From CAWBRT01 sp963791145 (GTDB lineage: Bacteria > Acidobacteriota > Terriglobia > Terriglobales > Acidobacteriaceae), in assembly GCA_963791145.1 (NCBI GenBank), contig CAWBRT010000010.1, positions 124,001 through 188,000 on the forward strand: DNA of 64,000 nucleotides, given 5' to 3'. Made by a program: the position numbers and the translations under genes. Under the pieces are notes generated by a model. That model had not been told where the DNA came from. It was given only the letters and a program-made list of their open reading frames with translations, and ran no database searches. Within the stretch, counting starts at the first letter, position 1, and the number at the start of each line of letters is the position of its first letter. Shown one piece after another: positions 17,047-25,796 of the stretch.

Positions 17047-18330
17047 CAGGCTGCTGAAAAAAGGTTCGTTGCTGTTCTGGCGCCCCTTTTCTCCGCCTTT
17101 TTGCACGGAGAAAAAGGCCCTGAGCCTCGAGTTTTTGTGTCTGCGGAGTCGTTCTCCTCCCCGCTAGACACACTTTTCCCTACGCTTACCGCGCGGGAAT
17201 CAGCCGCCTCATCCGGGTCAGGTTGTAGGCCGTCGCCACCAGACGGAACAGCCAATCCACTGCGGCTCGACCCCGTAGTTTGACCTGCCGCAGCACCCGA
17301 TCCAGTTTGCCCCAACCAAAAATCCTCTCGATCAGCTTACGTTTCTTCTGGCTGATCGCGAAGCCGGGGCTCTCCCGCTCCTCCGCTCGCAGACTGTTCT
17401 TGCACAGGTTCTGGCCCTTTTCGTACTCCGCCACGTGCGGAGTCACCCTGCGGCCCCGCAGTTCGTCGATAAAGCTCGGATCCTGATACTGCTTATCGCC
17501 TCCCAGGGTGATCCTCTGCTCCGGTTGCAACATCTCGTCCAGCATCTGCAGGCAGGCCGCACGCTCGGCGGTCGTGGCGCTCTGGGTCGCGCAGGCTTGC
17601 ACCACCAACCCATTGCGGTTTTCCATCAGCACATGCCCCTGAAAGCTAGGCACCGCTTGGCTGCCTTCACTCTTCTTGTACAGCCGGGCCTCGGCGTCGG
17701 TTTTCGATTCCACCTTGTCTCGCAGCAAGATCTCTCCCTTACTGCCCGTGCCTTGCGTCGGCGGCGGGTCTTTCGGTTCGAAACTGCGCCGTGCCACCCA
17801 CGCTTGGATCAACGTCCCATCCACCGTAAAGTGTTCTTCACTCAGTAAATCCTGCGCTCGCGCCTGGGCGAGCACCGCCTGCAACAGTTGTTCCGCAACT
17901 TTGCCCTGCATCAACCGCTGCCGGTTCTTGGTGAAGACCGTCGCATCCCATACCGCATCGTCCGGATTCAGTCCCACAAACCAGCGGTACAGTAGGTTGT
18001 AGTTGATCTGCTCCATCAACTGTCGTTCGCTGCGAATCGAATACAGAATCATCAGCAGCAAGGCCCGCAGCAGTCGCTCCGGCGCGATCGAGGGTCTCCC
18101 CCGACGCGCATACAGGGCCGCAAAATGCAGATCCAAATCCCGCAGAGCCTCATCTACCATCCGGCGAATAGCCCGCAAAGGATGGTCCTGAGGAACTCGC
18201 CGCTCCGTGTTGATGTAGCTAAATACCACCTCTTGCTGCTCTTTCTTTCCGCGCATGCCTACTACTTATCAGATCAGCCTATGGATATGCAGTTGTCATT
18301 CCTGCTTCAGCCGAATATTTCAGCAGCCTG
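17047..18330 (-). mobile_element. IS5-type insertion sequence with TAAA target duplication
   Basis: 1284 bp with terminal inverted repeats starting CAGGCTGCTGAAA (17047-17059 and inverted at 18318-18330). The four bases outside each end are TAAA, a 4-bp target duplication. It sits 56 bp from the IS1182 element and 51 bp beyond the stop of the ABC permease gene. Confidence 0.85.
17186..18256 (-). CDS. IS5-family transposase
   Basis: 356 aa. DDE_Tnp_1 type: N-terminal HPLRAIRRMVDEAL, RPSIAPERLLRALLLMILYSIRSERQL, catalytic D in FTVDGTLIQAW, second D in LGGDKQYQD, final E in IERIFGWGKLDRVLRQVKLRG. Complete frame. Confidence 0.92.
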   Translation of the reverse strand: MRGKKEQQEVVFSYINTERRVPQDHPLRAIRRMVDEALRDLDLHFAALYARRGRPSIAPERLLRALLLMILYSIRSERQLMEQINYNLLYRWFVGLNPDDAVWDATVFTKNRQRLMQGKVAEQLLQAVLAQARAQDLLSEEHFTVDGTLIQAWVARRSFEPKDPPPTQGTGSKGEILLRDKVESKTDAEARLYKKSEGSQAVPSFQGHVLMENRNGLVVQACATQSATTAERAACLQMLDEMLQPEQRITLGGDKQYQDPSFIDELRGRRVTPHVAEYEKGQNLCKNSLRAEERESPGFAISQKKRKLIERIFGWGKLDRVLRQVKLRGRAAVDWLFRLVATAYNLTRMRRLIPAR

Positions 18331-18381
18331 TAAAGCCCGGCGCTTCCACCAATGCAAACACCCGGTTATCCAGAACCGCTC

Positions 18382-20100
18382 TCACCCGAACACGCCGCCC
18401 ATCTTCGACCCGGCCAGGCGGTTGATGATCAGCAGGCAGACGGCGCCAAGAAGAATAAGGATAAGGCCCAATGCCGCCGCCTCGTTGACCGAGCCGCCGA
18501 TGTAAAAGTTGAAGATGCCGACGGTCATCATCTCGTGCCCGGGGACAACCAGCAGCAGCGTAGCCGAGGCCTCCTGCAGGGCGAGGATGAAGGAATAGAG
18601 CGAGCCGGTGAGCACGCCCTTCCAGATCAGCGGCAGCGTCACGTCGCGGAAGGTCTTGAGCTTGGTTGCGCCCACGCTCTCGGCGGCCTCCTCGAAGGAG
18701 CGGTGGACGATCAGCAGCGAGGCAAAGGTTCCGCGCACGGTGTAAGGCAAACGGCGCACGCCGAGCACGATCGGGATCACCACCCACATGCCGATCAGCG
18801 CAGTCTGCATGAACGGCAGAGGAGCGCCAAAGGCGCGCATGTAGGCGACGCCGATTCCCGTACCGGGCAGAGCCAGGATCAGGGTGGTCAGCGAGTCCAG
18901 CACCTCGCGGCCCGGAAGCTTCGTGCGCGACATCACCCAGGCGGCCGGCACTCCCACGGCAATGCAGATGGCGACCGAAATCCCCGAATAGAGCAGGCTG
19001 TTGAGAATGAACTTGGGCGTCTCGACGGAAACACGCTGGAAATATTGCAGCGTGTAGTGGATGGGGATCGGCGTCAGCGCCCATCCTCGGCCGAAGGAAT
19101 CGAGTGCGATCCCGAAGTAAGGGATGAAGGCGAAGATCAGCACCAGCGTCAGAAATCCGACCACGCCGAAGCGGGAAGCCACGGACAGCCGCCGGCGCTC
19201 GATCTGCGTATAGGAGAGCGAGCTGTAATCCTTGATGGCCACGTATTTCTTGGCGACAACCAGAAACACGATGGCCAGCACCACCATGATCGCCGAAATC
19301 ACTATGCCCATCTTGAACAGCCGGCGGTCGACGAACTGGACGATGTTCAGGTAGGCCTGCGAGGCCAGCAGGTCGTCCACCCCGACCACCAGCGGAGTGG
19401 CGAAGTCGGCGAAGGTCCAGATGAAGACCAGCAGCGCGCCGGTGACATAGCCGGGAGTCGTAAGCGGGAAGGTGATGTCCCAGAACTTGCGCAAGCCGCG
19501 CGAGCCTACGCTTTCGGCCGCTTCGTCGAGCGAGGGCGAAATCTTGGACATGGCGTCGACGATGCTCAGCGTCATCAGAGGAAACAGGTGCAGGGTCTCG
19601 ACCAGCAGCACGCCGTGAACGCCGTACATGAAGTTGACCGGCTGCTCGAAGTTCAGGTAATCCTGCAGGATTACGTTGACCGTGCCGGCGCGTCCTAGGA
19701 TGAAGGTGAAGCCCATCACGCCGACCAGCGGCGGCATGATCATGGGAATGATCGTGAGATAGGAAAAAAGCTTCCGCCCCGGGAACTCGTAACGCAATAA
19801 CAGGAAGGCGATGGCAATGCCCAATATCGAGGTCGTAATAACGCAGCCGACGCCCAGCCAGAGCGAGTTGAAGAGCGAGCGCAGGTAGAAGCTGTCGGTA
19901 AAGAACTGCTGGTAATTCGCGAGGGTGAATAGTCCGTCCTCGGTCGTGAAGCTGTCGTAGAACAGGCGGATTAGGGGATAGATCAAAAAGACGGCGAAGA
20001 AGGCCCACAGCGCGCCGTAACCGATGAGGCCCCCGGCGCTCACGTCGCCCCAGGTGCGCGATTTGGTTGCCGTCGGGATTGCGGCCGTTTCGCTGCTCAC
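18382..20100 (-). CDS. ABC transporter permease, two fused membrane domains (FbpB/AfuB-like)
   Basis: 572 aa, GTG start at 20100 with AGAGGCGC in front. Two BPD_transp_1 modules in one chain, each with an EAA loop: EAAESVGSRGLRKFWDITFP (about 185-205) and EAAESVGATKLKTFRDVTLP (about 475-495); around 12 transmembrane segments. This fused layout is found in Fe3+, thiamine and 2-aminoethylphosphonate importers. Together with its ATPase, binding protein and the nearby GlpP/GlpD it more likely serves a phosphorylated organic compound than iron, but that is inference. Confidence 0.9.
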   Translation of the reverse strand: MSSETAAIPTATKSRTWGDVSAGGLIGYGALWAFFAVFLIYPLIRLFYDSFTTEDGLFTLANYQQFFTDSFYLRSLFNSLWLGVGCVITTSILGIAIAFLLLRYEFPGRKLFSYLTIIPMIMPPLVGVMGFTFILGRAGTVNVILQDYLNFEQPVNFMYGVHGVLLVETLHLFPLMTLSIVDAMSKISPSLDEAAESVGSRGLRKFWDITFPLTTPGYVTGALLVFIWTFADFATPLVVGVDDLLASQAYLNIVQFVDRRLFKMGIVISAIMVVLAIVFLVVAKKYVAIKDYSSLSYTQIERRRLSVASRFGVVGFLTLVLIFAFIPYFGIALDSFGRGWALTPIPIHYTLQYFQRVSVETPKFILNSLLYSGISVAICIAVGVPAAWVMSRTKLPGREVLDSLTTLILALPGTGIGVAYMRAFGAPLPFMQTALIGMWVVIPIVLGVRRLPYTVRGTFASLLIVHRSFEEAAESVGATKLKTFRDVTLPLIWKGVLTGSLYSFILALQEASATLLLVVPGHEMMTVGIFNFYIGGSVNEAAALGLILILLGAVCLLIINRLAGSKMGGVFG

Positions 20101-20109
20101 GCGCGCCTC

Positions 20110-21276
20110 TTACGGGGTCCCCGACAAGCGCTGCTGTTGCGCTTGCTGGGGTACAGACGGGGTCCCCGACAAGTCCCGCTGCTGGACTTGCTGGGGTGTG
20201 GAGGGAATTCCCAGGGTGATGCGGATTGGGAAACGGACGCAAACCCGTTCGCTGATGGGGAACGGCTGCTGGTTCCACGGGTTCTGCACGTCGACCTTGA
20301 AGATGGTTTCGTGGTCGAGCTCGATGTCATAACGAATGGCGTTGCCGATATAGGAGGCGAAGCTGACGGTCCCGGAGATGACGTTCATGCCGTTCTGCGC
20401 CTCTCCCGGAGCTCCGATGGAAGCAACCTCGGGACGCACCGAGATTTTGCAGGCGTCTCCGGGCCGCAGCGCCGCCTCGTTCAGACAGCGAATCACCCCG
20501 AAGCGGGTCTGGACTGCTGTAACGCCGTCAGCCGCGTCGATCTCCTTCACCTCGCCCGCGATCAGGTTGTTGATGCCGATGAAGTCGGCCACAAACGGAT
20601 TCTCCGGACGCTCGTAGAGATCCCTGGGCGTGCCGATCTGTTGCAGCTTGCCCTGGTTGACAACCGCAATGCGGTCCGAGATGGTTAGAGCCTCCTCCTG
20701 GTCGTGGGTCACATAGATGGAGGTGATGGCCAGCTCCTTTTGCAGTTTGCGGATTTCGGCGCGAACCTGCTGGCGAATCTTGGCATCGAGATTGGAGAGC
20801 GGTTCGTCCAGCAACAGGACGTCAGGATTGAGCACCAGCGCGCGCGCCAGTGACACCCTCTGCTGCTGCCCGCCGGAGAGCTGCCCGGGATAACGCTTCT
20901 CCAGTCCCGTAAGGTTGACCATGGCGAGCACGCGATCGACTCTCGCCGGAATCTCCTTCCTGGGCGCCTTTTTGATCTTCAGGCCATAGGCTACGTTGTC
21001 GAAGATCGTCATGTGCGGCCACAGCGCGTAGTTCTGGAAGACCATGCCGATGTTGCGCTGGTAAGGAGGAATGGCCGAGACCTCGCGCTCGCCGAAGTAA
21101 ATCTCTCCCACGTCAGGACGATGGAAGCCGCCGATGAGCCGCAAGATGGTCGTCTTTCCGCAGCCTGACGGCCCCAGAAGCGTGAACAGCTCCCCGTCCT
21201 GAATATCGAGCGAGACGTGGCTGACCGCTTCCAGGGCGCCAAAGCGCTTGACGACATCCTTCAGGTGGATATGCAT
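20110..21276 (-). CDS. ABC transporter ATP-binding protein (FbpC/PotA-like) with repeat-derived C-terminal tail
   Basis: 388 aa. Walker A GPSGCGKTT (about 36-44), signature LSGGQQQRV, Walker B LLLDEP, switch His in YVTHDQEEA; then an MOI/TOBE-type regulatory domain to about residue 355. The last 30 residues (PQQVQQRDLSGT, PQQAQQQRLSGTP) come from two tandem hairpin repeats at 20114-20151 and 20159-20196, so the original C-terminus was probably shorter. Three bp after the binding-protein stop; AGGAAATAGCGC precedes the ATG. Confidence 0.92.
   Translation of the reverse strand: MHIHLKDVVKRFGALEAVSHVSLDIQDGELFTLLGPSGCGKTTILRLIGGFHRPDVGEIYFGEREVSAIPPYQRNIGMVFQNYALWPHMTIFDNVAYGLKIKKAPRKEIPARVDRVLAMVNLTGLEKRYPGQLSGGQQQRVSLARALVLNPDVLLLDEPLSNLDAKIRQQVRAEIRKLQKELAITSIYVTHDQEEALTISDRIAVVNQGKLQQIGTPRDLYERPENPFVADFIGINNLIAGEVKEIDAADGVTAVQTRFGVIRCLNEAALRPGDACKISVRPEVASIGAPGEAQNGMNVISGTVSFASYIGNAIRYDIELDHETIFKVDVQNPWNQQPFPISERVCVRFPIRITLGIPSTPQQVQQRDLSGTPSVPQQAQQQRLSGTP
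20114..20196. repeat. Two tandem GGGGTCCCC hairpin repeats inside the 3' end of the ABC ATPase gene
   Basis: Copies at 20114-20151 and 20159-20196, each of the form GGGGTCCCCGACAAG, variable stem and loop, then CTTGCTGGGG. The stem bases differ between copies but co-vary (GCGC with GCGC; TCC with GGA), which is expected for selected or mobile palindromes. Confidence 0.7.
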
Positions 21277-21279
21277 GCG

Positions 21280-22404
21280 CTATTTCCTGATGATGTCCTT
21301 GTGCTTCTCGGCGATTTCCTTGCGGAAGTACGAGTTCACCTCTTCGATCCGCTTTGTCGGGCCGGCCACGCTATCGTTATAGACGTTGCCAACCGGAATG
21401 GTAAAGAAAGAACGCACACCATTGGTGAAGGCTACCGCCTTCTCCTGGTTGGATCCGGGCGCGCCCTCCACTTTGTATTTGGACGTGATGGGATATACAC
21501 CCATCGACGAGATCAGCTTCTGGCCCTGCTCGCTCAACATGAATTCCACGAAGGCATGCGCCGCTTTCGGATGGGGAGCGCCCTTCAGTACGGCCATCGG
21601 CTCCGGCGTTACATAGGCATTCTTCGGGTAGACGAACGACACCTCATAGCCGTTGAGCACCTCGGCGAAGGCCATGTAGCTGGGCACGGCAAAGCCTACC
21701 GCAAATTCTCCCTTAGACACTACGTTGGGCACGTCGCGTGAGCGGGTGGTAAAGATGCCGGTGTTGGCCGAGAGTTTCTTCAGCCACTCCCAGCCCTTAT
21801 CCCAACCGTAAGTCTGGAGGATCACCTCGTAGGAAGCATGACTGCTGCTGGAACGGTCGGGCGTGCACTGCGCGATCTGACCCTTCAGCTTGGGATTCAG
21901 CAGGTCGTCCCAGTCCTTGATCGTCACTCCCAGCCGCCGCAGCAGCTTGGGCTGATAGATGATGCCGTAGGGCTCCAGCATGGTTCCGACCCAGAACCGT
22001 TTGGGATCCTTCAGCGGCAGCCCGATGGGCTTGCCGATAGTGGCGGGAATCTCGCGCCACATCTTCTCCGGGACCTGCAGCCGGTCAAGACGCCCTTCGC
22101 GGGCCAGGCTGTCGTAGAGCGTGCCCTCGCCGCCCCAGAAGACATCCGCCTGCGGCCGGCCCTTCCACTCCATGATCTGGCCGTAGGCCACGGGCGTGCC
22201 CTGCGGCATGGCGCTGGTCTTCACCACGATGTTCCATCTCTGTTTGGCATAGGCCGCGAAGGCGTTCAGCACGGGATCATGGACGTCTTTAGAGACAGGC
22301 GTAATGAGGTAAAGCTCGTTTTCAATCGCCTGCGAAAATCCAACGTTGGTGAGGCAGCAACAGAAGGCCACCAGCAGAACCGCGAGTACCGTAAGCCGCC
22401 GCAT
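21280..22404 (-). CDS. ABC transporter periplasmic substrate-binding protein (Fe3+/AEP-type)
   Basis: 374 aa from the ATG at 22404, chosen because GGAGGAAACT lies in front and a signal peptide follows (MRR, hydrophobic core with FCCCL, cleavage near GFSQ-A at about 25). Type 2 periplasmic binding fold: DVFWGGEGTLYDSL, GYYQPK-like segment YGIIYQPKLLRRLG, TPDRSSSSH, GFAVPSY. First gene of the three-gene importer operon. The ligand cannot be read from sequence; family members bind ferric iron, polyols, 2-aminoethylphosphonate or sugar phosphates. Confidence 0.9.
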   Translation of the reverse strand: MRRLTVLAVLLVAFCCCLTNVGFSQAIENELYLITPVSKDVHDPVLNAFAAYAKQRWNIVVKTSAMPQGTPVAYGQIMEWKGRPQADVFWGGEGTLYDSLAREGRLDRLQVPEKMWREIPATIGKPIGLPLKDPKRFWVGTMLEPYGIIYQPKLLRRLGVTIKDWDDLLNPKLKGQIAQCTPDRSSSSHASYEVILQTYGWDKGWEWLKKLSANTGIFTTRSRDVPNVVSKGEFAVGFAVPSYMAFAEVLNGYEVSFVYPKNAYVTPEPMAVLKGAPHPKAAHAFVEFMLSEQGQKLISSMGVYPITSKYKVEGAPGSNQEKAVAFTNGVRSFFTIPVGNVYNDSVAGPTKRIEEVNSYFRKEIAEKHKDIIRK

Positions 22405-22541
22405 AGTTTCCTCCGAAGTCAGAATTGTCGCCCGTAACCGATACGGGTTGAACCTATTTTGGCACTCCAGCAGATGCAACGACGGCATCTGCCGGGGATA
22501 CCGCTCAAGTCATCTTTAGTTGGCCGCAATCCCGACCTTCA

Positions 22542-23117
22542 TCAGGCGAGCCAGAAATCGGGATTGCCGACCGATACCGCATTCACACCCTGCTCGACCA
22601 GTTGCTTGATTTGAGCAAGCGATTGTACGAGTCCCCCGGCGATCACCGGCACTGGTGGCAGCGCCGGGCCGGCGCGCTTCAATTCCGCCACCAGGTAAGG
22701 AGCCACCAGGGCAGGCAGCACCTCCACGGCGTCGATACGGGCTTGCGCGATGGCGCGCATAGAGCTCTCCAGCGCCGCCGAATCCAGCAGGAAGGTCCGC
22801 TGGATGGCGAACAGGCCCAGGCTTCGGGCGGCGCGCAGCGGAACCTGGTGGGTGGAGATGATTCCCCGCAGTCCGCGATGAGACAGGTACTCAATGGCCG
22901 CGGCATCGCGCGCCAAGCCGGAGACGAGATCGAGGTTGACGATCGGCGTCTTGCCGCGAGCGATGATCCCGGCGGCCATCTCTCCGATGTTCTCCGGCGT
23001 TCCGCACAGCAAATACACGATCTGGCCCGCGGCCGCCGCCGCCTTCGGCAACAGCTCCGGGTCGCGCACCGCCGGAATGATGCGGCTCTGTTCGAGCAGG
23101 GATTGGAATGACTTCAC
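22542..23117 (-). CDS. glpP: GlpP-family glycerol-3-phosphate-responsive antiterminator
   Basis: 191 aa, GTG start at 23117 with TTAGGA upstream. The TIM-barrel GlpP family pattern is clear: IIPAVRDPELLPKA, VYLLCGTPENIGEM, KTPIVNLDLVSGLARD, GIISTH, QRTFLLDSAALE, DAVEVLPALVAPY, PVIAGGLV and a C-terminal GVNAVSVGNPDFW. In Bacillus, GlpP with bound glycerol-3-phosphate stops termination in the glpD leader. Here glpD starts divergently 345 bp away and its leader contains a matching terminator-like hairpin. Confidence 0.9.
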   Translation of the reverse strand: MKSFQSLLEQSRIIPAVRDPELLPKAAAAAGQIVYLLCGTPENIGEMAAGIIARGKTPIVNLDLVSGLARDAAAIEYLSHRGLRGIISTHQVPLRAARSLGLFAIQRTFLLDSAALESSMRAIAQARIDAVEVLPALVAPYLVAELKRAGPALPPVPVIAGGLVQSLAQIKQLVEQGVNAVSVGNPDFWLA

Positions 23118-23296
23118 CGCATGTCCTAAGCTTTCGAGCCATGATCATACCGCCGCGTCCGGCAGAACCATAGTATCTCCCTTAGCAATAGGCTGAGTTT
23201 CGCATAGTTCCCGGCAAGTGCATAAAGTCACGTTTTCCCGCGACCTCATATCCGCCTGGTCTTAGGCGCATGCTCGCCCGTGACGCCATCACAGAC

Positions 23297-23325
23297 TTGC
23301 CTCAAATCACGGGCAAAACTAGCAT
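23297..23325 (+). promoter_or_regulatory. Candidate sigma-70 promoter of glpD
   Basis: TTGCCT at 23297-23302, a 17-bp spacer, then TAGCAT at 23320-23325 (each 4 of 6 to consensus). It lies 22 bp upstream of the leader hairpin, as needed if transcription is to pass through it before glpD. Confidence 0.45.
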
Positions 23326-23346
23326 AGATCGCGGCAGAGAATAGAG

Positions 23347-23417
23347 AAGCCGCCGAAGAGAAACCTTGCGCGTGCGATCCGCACGCCCGGGTTTGTCTTG
23401 GGCGGCTTTTGCTTTGC
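23347..23417 (+). terminator. glpD leader terminator, likely GlpP-controlled
   Basis: A long compound hairpin: AAGCCGCC (23347-23354) with GGCGGCTT (23401-23408), AAACC (23361-23365) with GGTTT (23390-23394), and GCGTGCG with CGCACGC around an ATC loop (23370-23386), followed by TTGCTTTGCT. It stands between the candidate promoter and the glpD start 45 bp on, with the antiterminator gene next door. Confidence 0.65.
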
Positions 23418-23461
23418 TCTATGACATGATTGGGCAGTCCGGGAACGAAACAGGGGGGTCG

Positions 23462-25132
23462 ATGAAAACCCGCAGCGAGGCCGTTGCCGGCATCCGGAAT
23501 TCGTCGTTCGATGTTTGCGTGATCGGCGGCGGCGCCACCGGCGCGGGTTGCGCGCTGGACGCCGAACTGCGCGGGCTCAAGACGGTTCTGCTGGAGGCCT
23601 CCGACTTTGCCTCCGCCACCTCCAGCGCCTCCACCAAGCTGGTCCACGGAGGGGTTCGCTATCTGCAACAGGCGGTGGCCGGGTGCGATCTCGGGCAATA
23701 CCACGTGGTGCGGCGCGCCCTGCGCGAACGCCGCCTGATGCTGGCGAACGCTCGCTTTTTGGCTCATCCGCTGGAGTTGCTGGTGCCCTGCTTCCGCCGT
23801 CGCGACGTCTGCTATTTCGGCGTGGGGCTGAAGCTTTACGACTGGATTGCCCGCGACCATGCGCTGGCCTCCAGCCACTATTTGCCGCCCGCCGACACCC
23901 TGGCCCGATTGCCCCTGCTGGACTCCTCGGGACTGGCCGGGGCACTTGTTTACAGCGACGGCCAATTCGACGATGCCAGGTATAACCTCACGCTGGTCAA
24001 AACCTTTGCCGAGCGCGGAGGCTCCGCGCTCAACTACGCCCGCGTAATCGAATTCAGCAAATCCGGCGACGGCAAGCTTCAGGAGGCACTGGTGGAGGAT
24101 CAGCTCTCCCACGAGTGCTTCAGCGTGCGCGCCAGCGTCTTCGTCAACGCCACGGGCCCGTTCTCCGACCGGCTCCGGAAGCTGGCAAATCCCTCCCTTC
24201 GAGCGCGCCTCCGGGTCAGCAAGGGCGTCCACATTCTGCTTCCACTTCCGCCTGGACCGCGCATGAGCGCCATGCTGATTCCGCGGACCGACGACGGGCG
24301 CGTCATCTTCGCCATCCCCTGGCAAGGGAGGTTACTGGTCGGAACCACCGACGACGAGGCGACCCTGGACGAGGAATTAGTGGTGAAGCGCAGCGAGGTG
24401 GAATACCTCCTCCGGCACCTGAACCGCTATTTTTGCTCACCCTACAGCGCCGGGCAGGCCGTCAGCGCCTTTGCCGGGTTGCGGCCGCTGGTCAGCCACG
24501 GCAAGGCGCGCAGCAGCAGTAAGCTGATTCGAGATCACGAGGTGGAGATCGATTCCAATAGCGGCTTGATCAGCATCCTCGGCGGCAAGTGGACCACCTA
24601 CCGGGCCATGGCCGAGGACACGGTAAACGCCGCCCAAGACTCGCTGCGAATTGCCGCAACCGGCTCCGCGGGGTGTCGGACGCGACTGTTTCCGTTGCTC
24701 GGCGCCGAGGGATGGGAACCGGGGTTTTGGCAGACACTGGTCTCGAACTACCATATCCCGGCCTCGACCGCGCAACACCTCTCCGGGAAGTTCGGCAGCC
24801 GCGCGGTGGAAGTCCTGGAACTCGTGCAGCAGGACCGCAAGCTGGCCGAGCCGGTCATCCCAGGCGCGCAGGCCATCCAGGCAGAGATCGTCTACGGCAT
24901 ACGTTGCGAGATGGCTACATCCATTGAGGATGTGCTGGCGAGGCGCATCGGCCTGGAATTGTTCAGTTGGAATTCTGCCATGGAGGCGGCGCCGGTCGTA
25001 GGCGGCTACCTCGCACAAGAATGCGGCTTGTCCCCACAGGCGGCCGAGCAGGCGACGCGGGAGTACGTCCTGAAACTCACGCGGCTGTCGGTAATAGCCG
25101 GATTCAGCGGTGAATGGTCAATCCAAAGCTGA
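23462..25132 (+). CDS. glpD: Aerobic glycerol-3-phosphate dehydrogenase
   Basis: 556 aa from the ATG at 23462 (GGGGGG in front; an upstream in-frame extension covers the leader hairpin and is not coding). FAD motif VIGGGATGAGCALDAELRG (about 20-38), STKLVHGGVRYL, the FGVGLKLYDWIA segment, GVHILLP, TTDDEATLDE, GGKWTTYRAMAED, and a C-terminal domain with RCEMATSIEDVLARR. Oxidises glycerol-3-phosphate to dihydroxyacetone phosphate and feeds electrons to quinone. Control by GlpP is suggested by the leader. Confidence 0.95.
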   Translation: MKTRSEAVAGIRNSSFDVCVIGGGATGAGCALDAELRGLKTVLLEASDFASATSSASTKLVHGGVRYLQQAVAGCDLGQYHVVRRALRERRLMLANARFLAHPLELLVPCFRRRDVCYFGVGLKLYDWIARDHALASSHYLPPADTLARLPLLDSSGLAGALVYSDGQFDDARYNLTLVKTFAERGGSALNYARVIEFSKSGDGKLQEALVEDQLSHECFSVRASVFVNATGPFSDRLRKLANPSLRARLRVSKGVHILLPLPPGPRMSAMLIPRTDDGRVIFAIPWQGRLLVGTTDDEATLDEELVVKRSEVEYLLRHLNRYFCSPYSAGQAVSAFAGLRPLVSHGKARSSSKLIRDHEVEIDSNSGLISILGGKWTTYRAMAEDTVNAAQDSLRIAATGSAGCRTRLFPLLGAEGWEPGFWQTLVSNYHIPASTAQHLSGKFGSRAVEVLELVQQDRKLAEPVIPGAQAIQAEIVYGIRCEMATSIEDVLARRIGLELFSWNSAMEAAPVVGGYLAQECGLSPQAAEQATREYVLKLTRLSVIAGFSGEWSIQS

Positions 25133-25163
25133 CTACGCTTTGCCGCGAGTCCCTGACGCAGGT

Positions 25164-25257
25164 TAGACCGGATTCGCGGAAGGTATACCCCGCGCCGTAG
25201 CCGGGCGATCAGCCCGGTGGTGATGGCGAAAGGTACGCCCGCTTTGAATCCGCTCTA
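25164..25257. repeat. ~95-bp palindromic repeat, copy 1
   Basis: Starts TAGACCGGATTCGCGGAAGG and ends CTTTGAATCCGCTCTA; centre GTAGCCGGGCGATCAGCCCGG forms a stem. The ends are imperfect inverted repeats (GGATTC... / ...GAATCC). Its last three bases give the TAG stop of the small gene at 25255-25551. Confidence 0.8.
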
Positions 25258-25551
25258 GTACCTCCCGCCGTAAGGTGCGTCGTTTTCATGGTCGTGATCC
25301 CGGTCGCGATCGCGGTTCATCTCGTTGGTCTCGCGCATGTGGCAGTCCGCGCGCGCCCGGTCAAGTTCCGCTCGGCGCTTGTCGACATTCTTGCCGTGCT
25401 CTCCGTGACGGTCGATTTCGTGTTGCAGGTTCTGCTCGGCCTTGTGGACGCGCTTTTCGCAATCGCCCCGCTCATCGGCCCGCAAGGGCAGTGCGCCGCT
25501 GATGATCAGGATTCCGCCAAGCACGGCCGCGACTGTTGTCTTTCCGGACAT
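25255..25551 (-). CDS. Small secreted, highly charged protein
   Basis: 98 aa from the ATG at 25551 (GAGGGGGAATTGG upstream). A signal peptide covers about 1-26 (AAVLGGILIISGALPLRA). The mature part is a predicted helix/coiled coil with two Cys (DCEKRVHKAEQNL, DCHMRE) and a tail of alternating Arg/Asp/His ending APYGGRY. Similar short periplasmic proteins are common in Acidobacteriota. Function unknown. The stop codon lies at the tip of the palindromic repeat. Confidence 0.7.
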   Translation of the reverse strand: MSGKTTVAAVLGGILIISGALPLRADERGDCEKRVHKAEQNLQHEIDRHGEHGKNVDKRRAELDRARADCHMRETNEMNRDRDRDHDHENDAPYGGRY

Positions 25552-25796
25552 ATCCAATTCCCCCTCTAGCTGATTGTTGACTTCCCAAGCTCCGGGCAAT
25601 AGATGCCGCGCCGATCCGGCGGGCTTGCCTGATTTTCGCAGAGCGCAATCAACAGCAAGACACTATGCGAGATACACGCGTGTAGCGGGCCAGACACTCG
25701 GCTAATGCCGCGCCCAGGTCCATGCTTTAGCCTGCTTCAGCCCGGATCCCGCAGAGCGCATTCCCGGGCTGAAGAGACAGGGCTGTTTGCCACCGG

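Noticed and set aside
18352..19698. 448-codon plus-strand frame opposite the ABC permease
   Set aside because: His/Asp/Gln-rich shadow; the minus-strand permease has clear EAA loops and membrane segments.
18382..22404. Plain ferric-iron importer call
   Set aside because: Family resemblance alone is ambiguous; context (glpP, glpD, phosphatase) points elsewhere, so no substrate is asserted.
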